DNA of 64,000 nt from an uncultured Lachnospiraceae bacterium (GTDB taxonomy: Bacteria; Bacillota; Clostridia; Lachnospirales; Lachnospiraceae). The position numbers were made by a program, and so were the translations under genes. Location of the stretch: NCBI GenBank assembly GCA_900318375.1, contig ONKG01000012.1, forward strand, positions 1 through 64,000, in the 5' to 3' direction. Of the stretch, positions 34,584 to 43,370 are shown one piece after another; position 1 is the stretch's first letter; each line of letters begins with the position of its first letter. Under the pieces are notes generated by a model. That model had not been told where the DNA came from, searched no databases, and saw nothing but the letters and a program-made list of their open reading frames with translations.

Positions 34584-35663
34584 ATGTCACATCATTTTCG
34601 TCGTTTCCTGTCCACTGCAGTGCTGGGCATTCTGCTCGCCTGTTTTTCAATGCAGCCTCTTGCCGCTCCTGTCTATGCCAAAGCAGTCAGCAGTCAGGCT
34701 TCCTCATTTGAATCAGGCAGCAGTGACTTGGCTCTCCTAAAGGATGATGACGCAGACTCTTTGCGGAACCCCAATGAAAGCATGGGTATCAACAGGGATC
34801 TGCTACAGGGCGATTATCTTGTCCGTTCGGGCGGAAAACTGCGCTGCAAGCTCTCCAACGGTAAGTATCTGAAAAGCGGCTGGAGGACCTTCAATGGCAA
34901 GACCTATTATTTTAATAAAAAGACCTATGCCATGACCGGTCTGCAGAAAATCGGAAATTCTTATTATATTTTCAATTCAAAAGGAGTCCTTCAGAAAAAG
35001 TGGATCAAATACAAAAAGCACTGGTACTACGGCAGTGTCAAGAAAAACGGACGTCTCCTCACCAGATGGCAGAAAATCGGCGGGAAGCGCTATTATATCA
35101 GTGTCAAGACTCTGTATCGTCTGACAGGCTTACAGTATATTGGCAAGAAGCACTACTTCTTTAATTCCAAGGGTGTGCAGCAGACAGCCGATCAGGTCGT
35201 CAACGGCAAAAAAATCGTTTTCAATTCCGATGGCTCTGTTTATTCCTACGGAGGCCGTGTCCTGAGCAAGGCCTCCGCATCAGGAGCGAATACCGGGAAC
35301 AGCAAAGGCGTCTCAAAGGGACAGCAGGTCGTCGATTTTGCTCTTCAGTTTGTCGGCAATCCCTATAAATGGGGCGGCAGCAGCCTTACCCACGGATGTG
35401 ACTGTTCCGGTTTCGTCATGGCAGTATATTCCCACTTCGGTGTCCAGCTTCCCCATTACGACGCCTGGATCCGCCAGCGCGGCACTGCTGTAAGGGGAGG
35501 GCTTGCATACGCCAGGCCGGGAGATGTCATCTGCTATGACGGACATGTCGCCATCTACATGGGAGGCGGCCGCATCGTCCATGCAGCGGATTACAAGTAT
35601 GGCATCTGTGTCTGGAACAATGCAGCCTACAGGAGAATCCTGTCGATCAGAAGATTCTTCTGA
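34584..35663 (+). CDS. Secreted NlpC/P60 peptidoglycan endopeptidase with cell-wall-binding repeats
   Basis: 359 residues. The signal peptide (about 1-32, LSTAVLGILLACFSMQPLAAPVYA) is followed by five or so choline-binding-type repeats (GWRTFNGKTYYFNKKT, GLQKIGNSYYIFNSKG, RWQKIGGKRYYIS and so on, about 75-225). The C-terminal NlpC/P60 domain (about 245-359) has catalytic Cys274 in GCDCSGFVMAVY and a His in DGHVAIYMGGG, plus RIVHA. It would cut peptide bonds in peptidoglycan stems. It is the only plus-strand gene between 21 and 46 kb and is monocistronic, ending at a bidirectional terminator. Confidence 0.95.
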   Translation: MSHHFRRFLSTAVLGILLACFSMQPLAAPVYAKAVSSQASSFESGSSDLALLKDDDADSLRNPNESMGINRDLLQGDYLVRSGGKLRCKLSNGKYLKSGWRTFNGKTYYFNKKTYAMTGLQKIGNSYYIFNSKGVLQKKWIKYKKHWYYGSVKKNGRLLTRWQKIGGKRYYISVKTLYRLTGLQYIGKKHYFFNSKGVQQTADQVVNGKKIVFNSDGSVYSYGGRVLSKASASGANTGNSKGVSKGQQVVDFALQFVGNPYKWGGSSLTHGCDCSGFVMAVYSHFGVQLPHYDAWIRQRGTAVRGGLAYARPGDVICYDGHVAIYMGGGRIVHAADYKYGICVWNNAAYRRILSIRRFF

Positions 35664-35666
35664 ATC

Positions 35667-35705
35667 CGCAACAAAACTCCGTAACAAAACTTCATAACAA
35701 AACAC
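35667..35705 (+). repeat. Three 13-nt repeats right after the NlpC stop codon
   Basis: CGCAACAAAACTC, CGTAACAAAACTT and CATAACAAAACAC follow the stop codon within four bases. The second and third carry TAA in different frames. Confidence 0.75.
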
Positions 35706-35734
35706 AAAATCATATAATAGAGACAACATCAATA

Positions 35735-35788
35735 AAAAACGTATCCGGAACGACTGCGTCTTCTGCAGGTTCCGGATACGTTATTTTT
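35735..35788. terminator. Bidirectional terminator between NlpC and the LRR operon
   Basis: A 14-bp perfect stem (AACGTATCCGGAAC and complement) with T-runs on both sides, between convergent genes. Confidence 0.92.
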
Positions 35789-35879
35789 ATCTGTGAATCT
35801 TTCTGATCCGCGAATCTTTCTTTCCTGTGAGTCTTTCTTATCTGCGAGTCTTTTTCAACAGATCTTTTATCTGTGAATC
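35784..35879 (-). repeat. About six 14-17 nt units starting in the LRR lipoprotein stop codon
   Basis: On the minus strand the gene ends GTG-ATT-CAC-AGA-TAA. GATTCACAGATAAAA is then followed by variants (GATCTGTTGAAAAA, GACTCGCAGATAAGAAA, GACTCACAGGAAAGAAA, GATTCGCGGATCAGAAA) and a last exact GATTCACAGATAAAA that runs into the terminator. Confidence 0.85.
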
Positions 35880-37090
35880 ACACAATTCTTCGGCAGACTG
35901 TCCAGGGGAGAATAATCTTTGATCGGGTTATCAGTGATCCAGAGTTCTGTCAGCTTCTGCATTCCCTTCACAGGGGAAATATCCGAGATGTAATTCTCAT
36001 CCAGATACAGCCAGCTCATATTTGTCAGTCCCTTCAGCGCGGAGATATCCGTGAGGGTGATGCCGCGCCATTTCAGGCCTCGCAGGGTCAGACCTTCGAT
36101 ATTTGTCATGGTCTTGAGAGGCGAGATATCCGAAATAGGATTCAGACTCAGGTAAAGCCACCTGAGTTTTTTCAGTTTCTGCAGGGGTTTGATGTCCGAA
36201 ATCTGATTGTCATTGAGCCACAGGGAATTGAGATTCTCCATTCCCTCCAGAGGCGAAATGTCCCTGATCTGGTTTTCAGAGAGTTTGAGCGTCACAAGAC
36301 CTGTCAGATCTTTGAGGGCAGAGATGTCCGAGATGCTGTTCTTGCACAGGTCCAGTTTCTGAAGCTGTTTGAGATTCTTGAAGGAAGAAACACTGGTCAG
36401 TCCATATCCTGTCACTTCAAGAGACTGCAGATCGGGAAGCGCAGCAAGGCCGGAGAAATCGGTCACTCTGCCGCCCGACGCCGTCGTGATCGTGAGCGAC
36501 GTAAGTTTATGTGTATCTTTTACGCGGATCTTTCCGCTGGAAATACCCAGCGCGCTGCGCACAATATTCTCCAGGGCGGGATCGGAGAAGGACAGTTCTT
36601 TGTTTTCAGCTGCTTCCTGAGCAGCTTTCTGTTCTTCTTCAGCCTTTTTCTTCTGCTCTTCCTCAGCTTTCTTCTTCTCTTCTTCCTCGGCCTTTTTCTT
36701 CTGCTCTTCCTCAGCTTTCTTCTTCTCTTCTTCCTCGGCCTTTTTCTTTTCTTCTTCCTCGGCTTTCTTCTTCTCCTCTTCTTCGGCAGCCTTCTTTTCC
36801 TCTTCCGCCTTCTTCTCTTCGGCGGCCTTCTGTTCGTCAGCAGCTTTCTTTTCTTCTTCCCAGACGGTCTTCTGCTCTTTTTCCGCACTTACAAGTGTTT
36901 CTGCTTCTTTCCTGAGCTCATTACTTCGTCTTTCCTGCGCAGCAGAAGCAGACTCCTGTGCAGAGTCCGCTCCGGAACTGCTTCCCGGAAAGCTGCAGGC
37001 TCCCAGAGCAAGTGATGTCGCGATGAAAACAACTGCCATTCCTATGCAGAGCAGCATCTTTCGATTATTTTTACCAAACATTTTCTTCAT
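35867..37090 (-). CDS. Lipoprotein with Glu/Lys coiled coil and internalin-like LRRs
   Basis: 407 residues. Lipobox SLALGAC (Cys32), then a long uninterrupted Glu/Lys/Ala coiled coil (about 50-165) made of repeated KKKAEEEE blocks. The leucine-rich-repeat domain (about 175-400) has 22-residue repeats such as LTGLVTLKLSENQIRDISPL, like listerial internalins. It should stand off the membrane on a stalk and present a protein-binding LRR surface. Its ATG overlaps the TGA of the CotH-like gene by two bases, so the two are translationally coupled. Confidence 0.88.
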   Translation of the reverse strand: MKKMFGKNNRKMLLCIGMAVVFIATSLALGACSFPGSSSGADSAQESASAAQERRSNELRKEAETLVSAEKEQKTVWEEEKKAADEQKAAEEKKAEEEKKAAEEEEKKKAEEEEKKKAEEEEKKKAEEEQKKKAEEEEKKKAEEEQKKKAEEEQKAAQEAAENKELSFSDPALENIVRSALGISSGKIRVKDTHKLTSLTITTASGGRVTDFSGLAALPDLQSLEVTGYGLTSVSSFKNLKQLQKLDLCKNSISDISALKDLTGLVTLKLSENQIRDISPLEGMENLNSLWLNDNQISDIKPLQKLKKLRWLYLSLNPISDISPLKTMTNIEGLTLRGLKWRGITLTDISALKGLTNMSWLYLDENYISDISPVKGMQKLTELWITDNPIKDYSPLDSLPKNCVIHR

Positions 37091-39189
37091 TGTCCTGTCT
37101 CCGTCCCAGGTTGATACCCGAATTTTTCGTCCAGAAAGTCAAAACGCTGTCTGATCCATTCCTTCATCTCATCCAGTGCTGTCCCGGTGTCCTTTGACTG
37201 CGGCCAGCAGAGCATTTCTCTGGAAAGAGCTCCGCTTTGTTCCAGTTCCCTGTAGGATATATCCGCGATCTCACACACGGATTCCGCACTGATCCCGCCG
37301 TCGCGCCATTGCGCCCATTTTTCGGCGAGGGCGCCCTCCTGCGAGGGGTCCGCTGCTTTCAGAGCTTCATAATCAAAGGTACTGTCCGCGCGCGCTTTGT
37401 ATTCTCTCACATCATCCATGGAGAAGGCCGTGTACCGGTCTGCTGCGCTTGCGTAAAAGACATCGCCGAATACATAGTTCAGATCCCAGACATCCCGGTA
37501 GATCATCCAGCGCTCTCCTGAAGCAGTTGTCCCAACACTTTCATCACCCTGTTCCACAGGTATTCTCTGCGCGATCACCAGGGAGTTTTTCCAGGTATTG
37601 TCTGTAGCGTGTGTCAGTGCGCAGAACAGGCTCAGTGTGACGATGCTGTCCTTATTCACTTCCACTCCCTGCCGGCTCAGCGCCTCAAGGTCCCGGGTGC
37701 GGATGGTAAAATCATGGAAGAGGTACATGGGATCCCAGGTCGTGCCGGGTATCCACTCCTTGGGGTAGCGGATCTCCACACATACCCGGCCATTGTCCGA
37801 AATCTCTATGCTGCCGGCACTGTGAGGGTAGGCATCAAGATAGGGATGATCTTTGTCCCAGGTGTTGATCTTATACAGAATATCGTTTTCCGTGAAGGAA
37901 ATCTGATTCTGGAGACGCTGCTGCTTGAGCTGCTTGGCATCGACAGGTTCCGTCAGGCCGTAGATCCCGTGATAAGTATTGTCCATAAACACTTCCACAT
38001 ACTTTATACGGGAGGAAGGGCAGCTGTACTGTCCAAGAGCATTGACCTGTTCCCAGACCTTGTAAGCCGTCATCTCACGGACTCTGGATGTGTCAGTATA
38101 AAAAGGATTCAGGATCCAGTCATCGTCCTTGCGCATCCCCAGCCAGCTGATCTTATTATTTTTGCCATTCTGCTTTTTGAGAGAAATCTTGTAGGGTTTC
38201 TTCGGATAGCCTGAGGCGTAGTTGCCGCGGACATGGAAGGTACAGTCGGATTCCTGCAATAAGCCGGTCGTTTCGATCATGGTCACGTGTCCGGTATGCA
38301 GTTCCTTTCCTGTCACCTGGGCCTGGTCCGTCTTTACAATGCTCATGACCGGAAGCCCTGTGAGAACTACCCGGAAACAGGACACTCCGTTTTCCGAACT
38401 CAGGAGGGCTTCAAAAAAATGCCCCTCCCTGACGGCGTCCCCGACGCGTTCCATCTCATCGTCCTCCAGGAAGTAGATTTTCTCTCCCCTGGCGGCCGGT
38501 TCCAGATTTTCGACAATAGTATACCAGTCCGGATAGGTCCCGTCTTTGTCAGAACAGGGAATGTACACGGTCCCGGTCGGTCCGTCGACGGCAGGGGTCT
38601 TTCCCTGCCATGTCAGAAGGGACGGGTAAAAATCTCTCGTCCCGTACTCGGAACTCAATTTGTCAAGTTCGCTGTCAAATGTCTCCCGCGGCACAACGAT
38701 CATCTTTGCGTCACTGTTCTCAAAGGGTTCCTCTTTGATCACAGAGGACAAATCCCCTCCTTCAGAGGCCGCCTGGTCATTTGTTCCGGCGTCTGTTGCC
38801 GCTTTTGTTCCTGCTTCGATTCCCGCTTTGCTGCCGGCGTCTGTTGCCGCTTTTGTTCCTGCTTCGATTCCCGCTTTGCTGCCGGCGTCTGTTTCTGCTT
38901 CAGTTCCTGCCTGGCCGGGCTGATCCGCAGACTCTTCCTCAGCTTTCTTGTCCTGTTCTGCGGCATCCTGTGTATGTGCTGCTTCAGATTCTCCTGTATC
39001 CCCGCCGGATTCTTCTGTTTTTCTGACAGCCTTTGCATCATCCGTGTTTTCCGCTTCCCCGGGGGCTGTTTCCGTGGTATCACTGATCATTTTCGAGGGA
39101 CTGCTGCATCCCTGCAGAAAAAGTGCCGCGATGATCAGGAAGGCTGCCGAGGTGAAAAGCACTTTTCTGATTCTTTTGATCTGCGTCAT
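37087..39189 (-). CDS. CotH-like kinase-family lipoprotein
   Basis: 700 residues. Lipobox LFLQGC (Cys28), then a low-complexity Ala/Glu/Gly stretch (about 40-145) with two near-identical repeats. The CotH-like domain (about 310-650) shows FHVRGNYASGYPKKPYKISLKK, WILNPFYTDTSRVREMTAYKVW and YVEVFMDNTYHGIYGLTEPVD. In Bacillus, CotH is an atypical protein kinase of spore-coat proteins; extracytoplasmic members also exist and their substrates are mostly unknown. It is directly downstream of the zinc-ribbon LRR gene (start codon adjacent to its stop) and coupled to the LRR lipoprotein gene. Confidence 0.85.
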   Translation of the reverse strand: MTQIKRIRKVLFTSAAFLIIAALFLQGCSSPSKMISDTTETAPGEAENTDDAKAVRKTEESGGDTGESEAAHTQDAAEQDKKAEEESADQPGQAGTEAETDAGSKAGIEAGTKAATDAGSKAGIEAGTKAATDAGTNDQAASEGGDLSSVIKEEPFENSDAKMIVVPRETFDSELDKLSSEYGTRDFYPSLLTWQGKTPAVDGPTGTVYIPCSDKDGTYPDWYTIVENLEPAARGEKIYFLEDDEMERVGDAVREGHFFEALLSSENGVSCFRVVLTGLPVMSIVKTDQAQVTGKELHTGHVTMIETTGLLQESDCTFHVRGNYASGYPKKPYKISLKKQNGKNNKISWLGMRKDDDWILNPFYTDTSRVREMTAYKVWEQVNALGQYSCPSSRIKYVEVFMDNTYHGIYGLTEPVDAKQLKQQRLQNQISFTENDILYKINTWDKDHPYLDAYPHSAGSIEISDNGRVCVEIRYPKEWIPGTTWDPMYLFHDFTIRTRDLEALSRQGVEVNKDSIVTLSLFCALTHATDNTWKNSLVIAQRIPVEQGDESVGTTASGERWMIYRDVWDLNYVFGDVFYASAADRYTAFSMDDVREYKARADSTFDYEALKAADPSQEGALAEKWAQWRDGGISAESVCEIADISYRELEQSGALSREMLCWPQSKDTGTALDEMKEWIRQRFDFLDEKFGYQPGTETGQ

Positions 39190-40836
39190 TTAAAATACCT
39201 CACAGCCCGGAAGGCTTCCCTGCAGATTCCGCACCTGTTCATCGGAAAGGCCGTTTCCCCAGACAGAGAGATACTCAAGGCTCTGTAGATTCTGCAGTGC
39301 GCTCACATCTGTGACCTGGTTTTGGGAAAGCAGCAGAAACTGCGCAGAAGACATATTCGACAGGACAGAGGCATCTGTGATCGCATTTCCGGACAGATAC
39401 AGGTACTGCATACCCGTCATGCCCTGAAGAGCGGAAATATCCCCGATCTGATTGTTACGAAGATCCAGGCAGGTCAGGGCAGTCATGGACGAAAGCGCCG
39501 AAATGTCCGTGATCTGATTGTCCGGGAGCGCCAGCGTCTTCAGTGCCTTGAGATTTGCCAGGGCACTTGTGTCAGTGATCTTATTGCCGCGCAGAGAGAG
39601 CTCTTCAAGCTCTGTTTTCGCGCCGAGCGGGGAAATATCACTTATCTCACATCTGTCGAAGGACAGGGAAGTGATCCCGCTTAATCCCGCATAGTCCGCC
39701 AGATTCTGAACAGGCGTGTCCGATATGGACAGTGTCCGCAGATTCTCCATTCCGGACACGACTGCGGGGGCAGCGGCAGCTCCGCCCACATGAAGAGACT
39801 CCAGCCCGGATAAGCTCTTCAAGGGCTCAAGATTCACGTTCTCATCAGCTGTGATCGAGAGCACCCGGAGGTTTTTCAGCTTCTCCAGGGGAGTGAGATT
39901 GCGGATCATGTTTCCGTCAAGTTTGAGTTCCTTCAGGTTCTTCAGGCTGCTGAGCGCATCGATCTGCGTGATCGTATTTCCGCTAAGATCGAGCTTTTCC
40001 AGCTTTTTCATGGCAGCCAGTGCTGAAATATCCGAGATCTGTATTCCGCCTTCCCCTGTCGACAGGTCAAGCTCTCTCAGATTAGCGGCATCCGCGGGCA
40101 TAAAATCATCTTCCGAATGTCCGGTGATGTCCTGCATTCTTGACTTGAGTACAGAGTCTCCCCAGCCTATATTACGGTCGCTGACCTGGTTTCTCCAGAC
40201 CAGCAGGCCTGCACAGACGGCAACGACGGCTGCCAGGAGAATGAATCCCGCCAGTCTGCGTTTCTTTCTCTTCTTTTTTTCCTGCTCGAGGCGGATGCGC
40301 TCTTCTTCAAGACGCTTTTCCTCTGCTATTCGTTCTCTGCGGAGTCTTTCCTCACGCTCCACATTTTCGCGGCGGCGCCGGTCCCAGTATTCCTCTTCTC
40401 TGCGGCGCTCTTCCCATAGCTGCTCTTCCTGGGCAATATCCCTGCGGCGGCGTTCCTCACGCTCCTGCTCCTCACGCCGGAGCTCTTCTCTGCGGCGCAC
40501 CTCCGCTTCCTGCTCCGCACGGATGCGATCCTCTTCCAGGCTTCCCTGCCGCTTACCCCTGGGTCTGTAATCGGGATTCAGGTGACCCTGTTTTTTCCCT
40601 TCGAGCTCAGACTCCTCGGGGCTTTTGAGGCCCGTATCGCGTTTCATGATTTCATCATAAGAGGCATCCATGTGCCCCTGGCCGGAAGTTTTTACAGGTC
40701 TGGTCTCCGCAAGATCTTTCGGTTCGTAAATTGTCCCGACGCCAAGCTGGTCGTCACCAGTGACCATAGTGCCGCATTCCCCGCAGTACCTGGCATTCTC
40801 TTTCAAAATATTTCCGCATTTTCTGCATCTCTTCAT
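39190..40836 (-). CDS. Zinc-ribbon, coiled-coil, single-pass membrane protein with extracellular LRRs
   Basis: 548 residues. Zinc ribbon at 1-27 (CRKCGNILKENARYCGECG), then a very charged Arg/Glu coiled coil (about 100-192) and one membrane segment (about 196-214, LAGFILLAAVVAVCAGLLVW). The LRR domain (about 240-545) has repeats such as LKALKTLALPDNQITDISAL. The orientation suggests zinc ribbon and coiled coil in the cytoplasm and LRRs outside. It is the first gene of a tightly packed three-gene unit with the CotH-like and LRR lipoprotein genes. AGGAG precedes the ATG. Confidence 0.88.
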   Translation of the reverse strand: MKRCRKCGNILKENARYCGECGTMVTGDDQLGVGTIYEPKDLAETRPVKTSGQGHMDASYDEIMKRDTGLKSPEESELEGKKQGHLNPDYRPRGKRQGSLEEDRIRAEQEAEVRRREELRREEQEREERRRRDIAQEEQLWEERRREEEYWDRRRRENVEREERLRRERIAEEKRLEEERIRLEQEKKKRKKRRLAGFILLAAVVAVCAGLLVWRNQVSDRNIGWGDSVLKSRMQDITGHSEDDFMPADAANLRELDLSTGEGGIQISDISALAAMKKLEKLDLSGNTITQIDALSSLKNLKELKLDGNMIRNLTPLEKLKNLRVLSITADENVNLEPLKSLSGLESLHVGGAAAAPAVVSGMENLRTLSISDTPVQNLADYAGLSGITSLSFDRCEISDISPLGAKTELEELSLRGNKITDTSALANLKALKTLALPDNQITDISALSSMTALTCLDLRNNQIGDISALQGMTGMQYLYLSGNAITDASVLSNMSSAQFLLLSQNQVTDVSALQNLQSLEYLSVWGNGLSDEQVRNLQGSLPGCEVF

Positions 40837-40905
40837 CGTCTGTCTGCTCCTGTCTGCCGTTCAGACCTGCCTGTGATCAAGACTTTTCCTCAGTTACTTT
40901 TAAAA

Positions 40906-42609
40906 TTAAAGATTTCCGTAATCTGAAATATTCAAGGTGTAAATGCAGGTAACATCATCATCAAAGAAGATGGTCAGATTATAATCCCCTATTTCATAAT
41001 CGATGATACTCGGAGAATCCGGGTTTTCTTCATAATCCGTTCCGAATGCAGCGGTCATTTCCTCTTTGCTGCTTCCCGCCATCAGCCCTCCGACTGTTAT
41101 GAAATCATCTTTTCCGCCTTTATTACCGAAAATGTAATCATAATTAGTATAATCCAAATAGTAGACAATACACTCTTCTGCCGGTTTCACTGTATCCCCA
41201 TTCCAGTTTTCAACAGCAATATACAAGTACTTGTCATCATCTCTCAAATCTACAAGAACTGATTCGCTGTCATCCTTGTTGACAACTGTGCCTTCGCTGT
41301 CTTTTTTTAAGGAGAAGCCGGTATTATCAAGGAGTTCTCCGAGCGTAACGTCTCCCAGGTAGAAAGTAAAACCATTCATGGTCACAGGAATCAGATCTCC
41401 CTCTTTATAAGTCTCCGATGAAGAAGAAGAGGAAGAGGATGCGGGCACATTCTTTTTCTCAGTTTTAGAGCTGTCAGAGCTGCCGGAATTGCCGGAGGTA
41501 TCTGAGCCGCCTGATGTGTCAGCACTGTCAGTACTGCCGGATGATGAAGTCTTTCCGCTTTTCCCTCCGGTCGTTGACTGCGTGCTGTCGGAATCATTTC
41601 CTGACTTATGTTTTGTTCCGGAAGAAGAACTTGTGTTTTTCTTTCCGATCCCGGCAGAATGATCATCGGTACTTGCGGTATTGTCAGTATCATCGCCTGT
41701 ATCCGCCCCGTCATCAATTGATCCGATTATATTCTCTTCATCGTCCCGGGGCTCCAATGAGGCGCTTTTCGCCTCCTTGGGGATTTTCACCTCCAGACCG
41801 GTATTCACGTCCGTGAGTGTGAAACGGATCCCTGCATTTTCAATAACCGCATCCGGGACATCAAACGAATCTGTAATGTCTATGAAAGCCCCTGTAAGCG
41901 CAAGTCCCTCATCCAGAGTCACCAGGACATCTTTTTTGTCTAAGTCAGCATGCCCGCCAAAAGACTCTTCGAAATCAGAGAATACCAGATTAAAGGCCTT
42001 CCGGAATGTCTTATCGTCCGGATCCAGCTGAACAGCGTATGCCTTTGTCTCAGGATCCTGGTAGAGAGCCAGAACACTCTTGTCCTCTACGAGTTTCCAG
42101 TTCTCATCAGGCTTTTCCGGAATTATTTCGGGATCCGCTTCCTCTTTGATCCACCCGGTGCTGTCTCCGTCTTCAACGTTCTTAAAATACAGCACCTTTT
42201 TATCCAGATCAACATACTGCTCCATATATTGAGAGACCGTTTTCCCATCTGAAGTCACGTCGCCGTTTCCATACATCAGAAGGATCCTGTCCCCGCTGTT
42301 GTACTCGATCCGCAGATCTATATCCATAGTTCCCTTGACATCACCCTCAAAATCCATAGCCATCCCCAAAGAGGCACGCAGATCCTCGAAGGAATCTCTG
42401 GTGTATTTTTCGTTCAGGGCCTGAACAAATTCCGGGATCAAATCATCTTCTATCTTTTCAAGTCCGTCTGTATCTTCAAACAGACCGGCATCGCCCGCCA
42501 GTTCCTTCGAAGCTTTGAAATGCTTCTTCTCCGCCATCGAACATGCCGGAAGAAATGCCATCACCATGATCAGAACAATTGCCATGTAAATTCTTTTTTT
42601 CATGTGCAT
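40906..42609 (-). CDS. Large lipoprotein of unknown function
   Basis: 567 residues. Lipobox FLPACS (Cys23). Residues about 30-280 form a compact mixed domain that resembles the DUF6612/LppX-like lipoproteins only vaguely (GTMDIDLRIEYNSGDRILL and YLDLDKKVLYF-type strands). There follows a Ser/Thr/Gly/Asp linker (about 300-400) and a small C-terminal domain (about 405-567) with DLIPVTMNGFTFYLGDVTLGELL, repeated beta strands and TIFFDDDVTCIYTLNI. The start at 42609 (GGAGG six bases upstream) is preferred. It lies 70 bases upstream of the LRR/CotH unit and may be part of it. 42610-42835 has no convincing gene. Confidence 0.7.
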   Translation of the reverse strand: MHMKKRIYMAIVLIMVMAFLPACSMAEKKHFKASKELAGDAGLFEDTDGLEKIEDDLIPEFVQALNEKYTRDSFEDLRASLGMAMDFEGDVKGTMDIDLRIEYNSGDRILLMYGNGDVTSDGKTVSQYMEQYVDLDKKVLYFKNVEDGDSTGWIKEEADPEIIPEKPDENWKLVEDKSVLALYQDPETKAYAVQLDPDDKTFRKAFNLVFSDFEESFGGHADLDKKDVLVTLDEGLALTGAFIDITDSFDVPDAVIENAGIRFTLTDVNTGLEVKIPKEAKSASLEPRDDEENIIGSIDDGADTGDDTDNTASTDDHSAGIGKKNTSSSSGTKHKSGNDSDSTQSTTGGKSGKTSSSGSTDSADTSGGSDTSGNSGSSDSSKTEKKNVPASSSSSSSSETYKEGDLIPVTMNGFTFYLGDVTLGELLDNTGFSLKKDSEGTVVNKDDSESVLVDLRDDDKYLYIAVENWNGDTVKPAEECIVYYLDYTNYDYIFGNKGGKDDFITVGGLMAGSSKEEMTAAFGTDYEENPDSPSIIDYEIGDYNLTIFFDDDVTCIYTLNISDYGNL

Positions 42610-42835
42610 ACCGTGCCTCCGCATTCTCTCTCATTTGTTTTTGCGTCCATTTACAGCATGTTTTTGACGGCTTCGGAATGCAAGATCCTTTCTTTACAGA
42701 AATCTTACATGTCATCAGCTTTTCAGACTTATTCATACTGTATCCAACCGGCCCTGGCTGTGTTGGAGAAGCCGCATTAATGAGGGGATAATGATTACTG
42801 TTTTTCATTGTATCAAATTCCCTCCTTTTCAGCAA

Positions 42836-42888
42836 TAAAACAGCCCTCTGCGCAATGACAAGTTCTCAATGCGCAAGGGCTGTTTTCC
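42836..42888 (-). terminator. Terminator after the GG-leader peptide gene
   Basis: AAAACAGCCCT...GCGCA pairs with TGCGC...AGGGCTGTTTT. It is about 160 bases downstream of the small cysteine-rich gene on the minus strand. Nothing else is visible between 42889 and 43045. Confidence 0.8.
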
Positions 42889-43045
42889 AAACAGACTCTT
42901 CTATAAATCATATCTTTGACATGAAATCATATCTTTAACATGCAGTCTTCACGGTAAGATCATTCATGGAATATCCGTGAAATATCCCGGGCAGCCCGCT
43001 TTTGACGCGGGAAGTCTGAGTTATGATAATTGTTCCGGACGTCCG

Positions 43046-43303
43046 TCACTTATTAAGCCAGTCAAAGTTAAAGTCACAATGATTCGGACATTTCCATACG
43101 CCGCCCAATTTATACTTTTCAGCTCCACAGGTCGGGCATTTAGGAATCTCTACAAACGGCTTCCCGCATTGGGGGCATCTGATCAGCTCCTCGGATGAAA
43201 TATAACAAGCACCGCATGAACATTTGTATGCTATGCCGCCCGTAACTTCCTCCAGGTTTTCTTCATTGAGTTTCATAGCTTCGTCCGCTTTTTTATCGTT
43301 CAT
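43046..43303 (-). CDS. Small cysteine-rich protein with double-glycine-type leader
   Basis: 85 residues. The N-terminal 23 residues contain KLNEENLEEVTGG, the consensus of double-glycine leaders cleaved by C39 peptidases during export of bacteriocins. The remaining 62 residues have nine cysteines in one CSCGAC, two CPxC pairs and one CPNHC, so two zinc-ribbon-like knuckles are likely. It ends FDWLNK. A strong RBS (AGGAGG) is present. No ABC transporter, modification enzyme or immunity gene lies next to it; its neighbour upstream is AIM24. It could be an exported zinc-binding peptide or a RiPP-like precursor; the leader resemblance is clear, the role is inference. Confidence 0.75.
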   Translation of the reverse strand: MNDKKADEAMKLNEENLEEVTGGIAYKCSCGACYISSEELIRCPQCGKPFVEIPKCPTCGAEKYKLGGVWKCPNHCDFNFDWLNK

Positions 43304-43370
43304 TGTTTCTACCTCCTGCTTTTTATTATTTATTTTGGCTGTGTAAATTCCGATCCTCTGCTAAACTTCC

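Noticed and set aside
42476..42835. 119-codon minus-strand frame before the large lipoprotein gene
   Set aside because: It overlaps the lipoprotein start in another frame, with no domain and no independent support.
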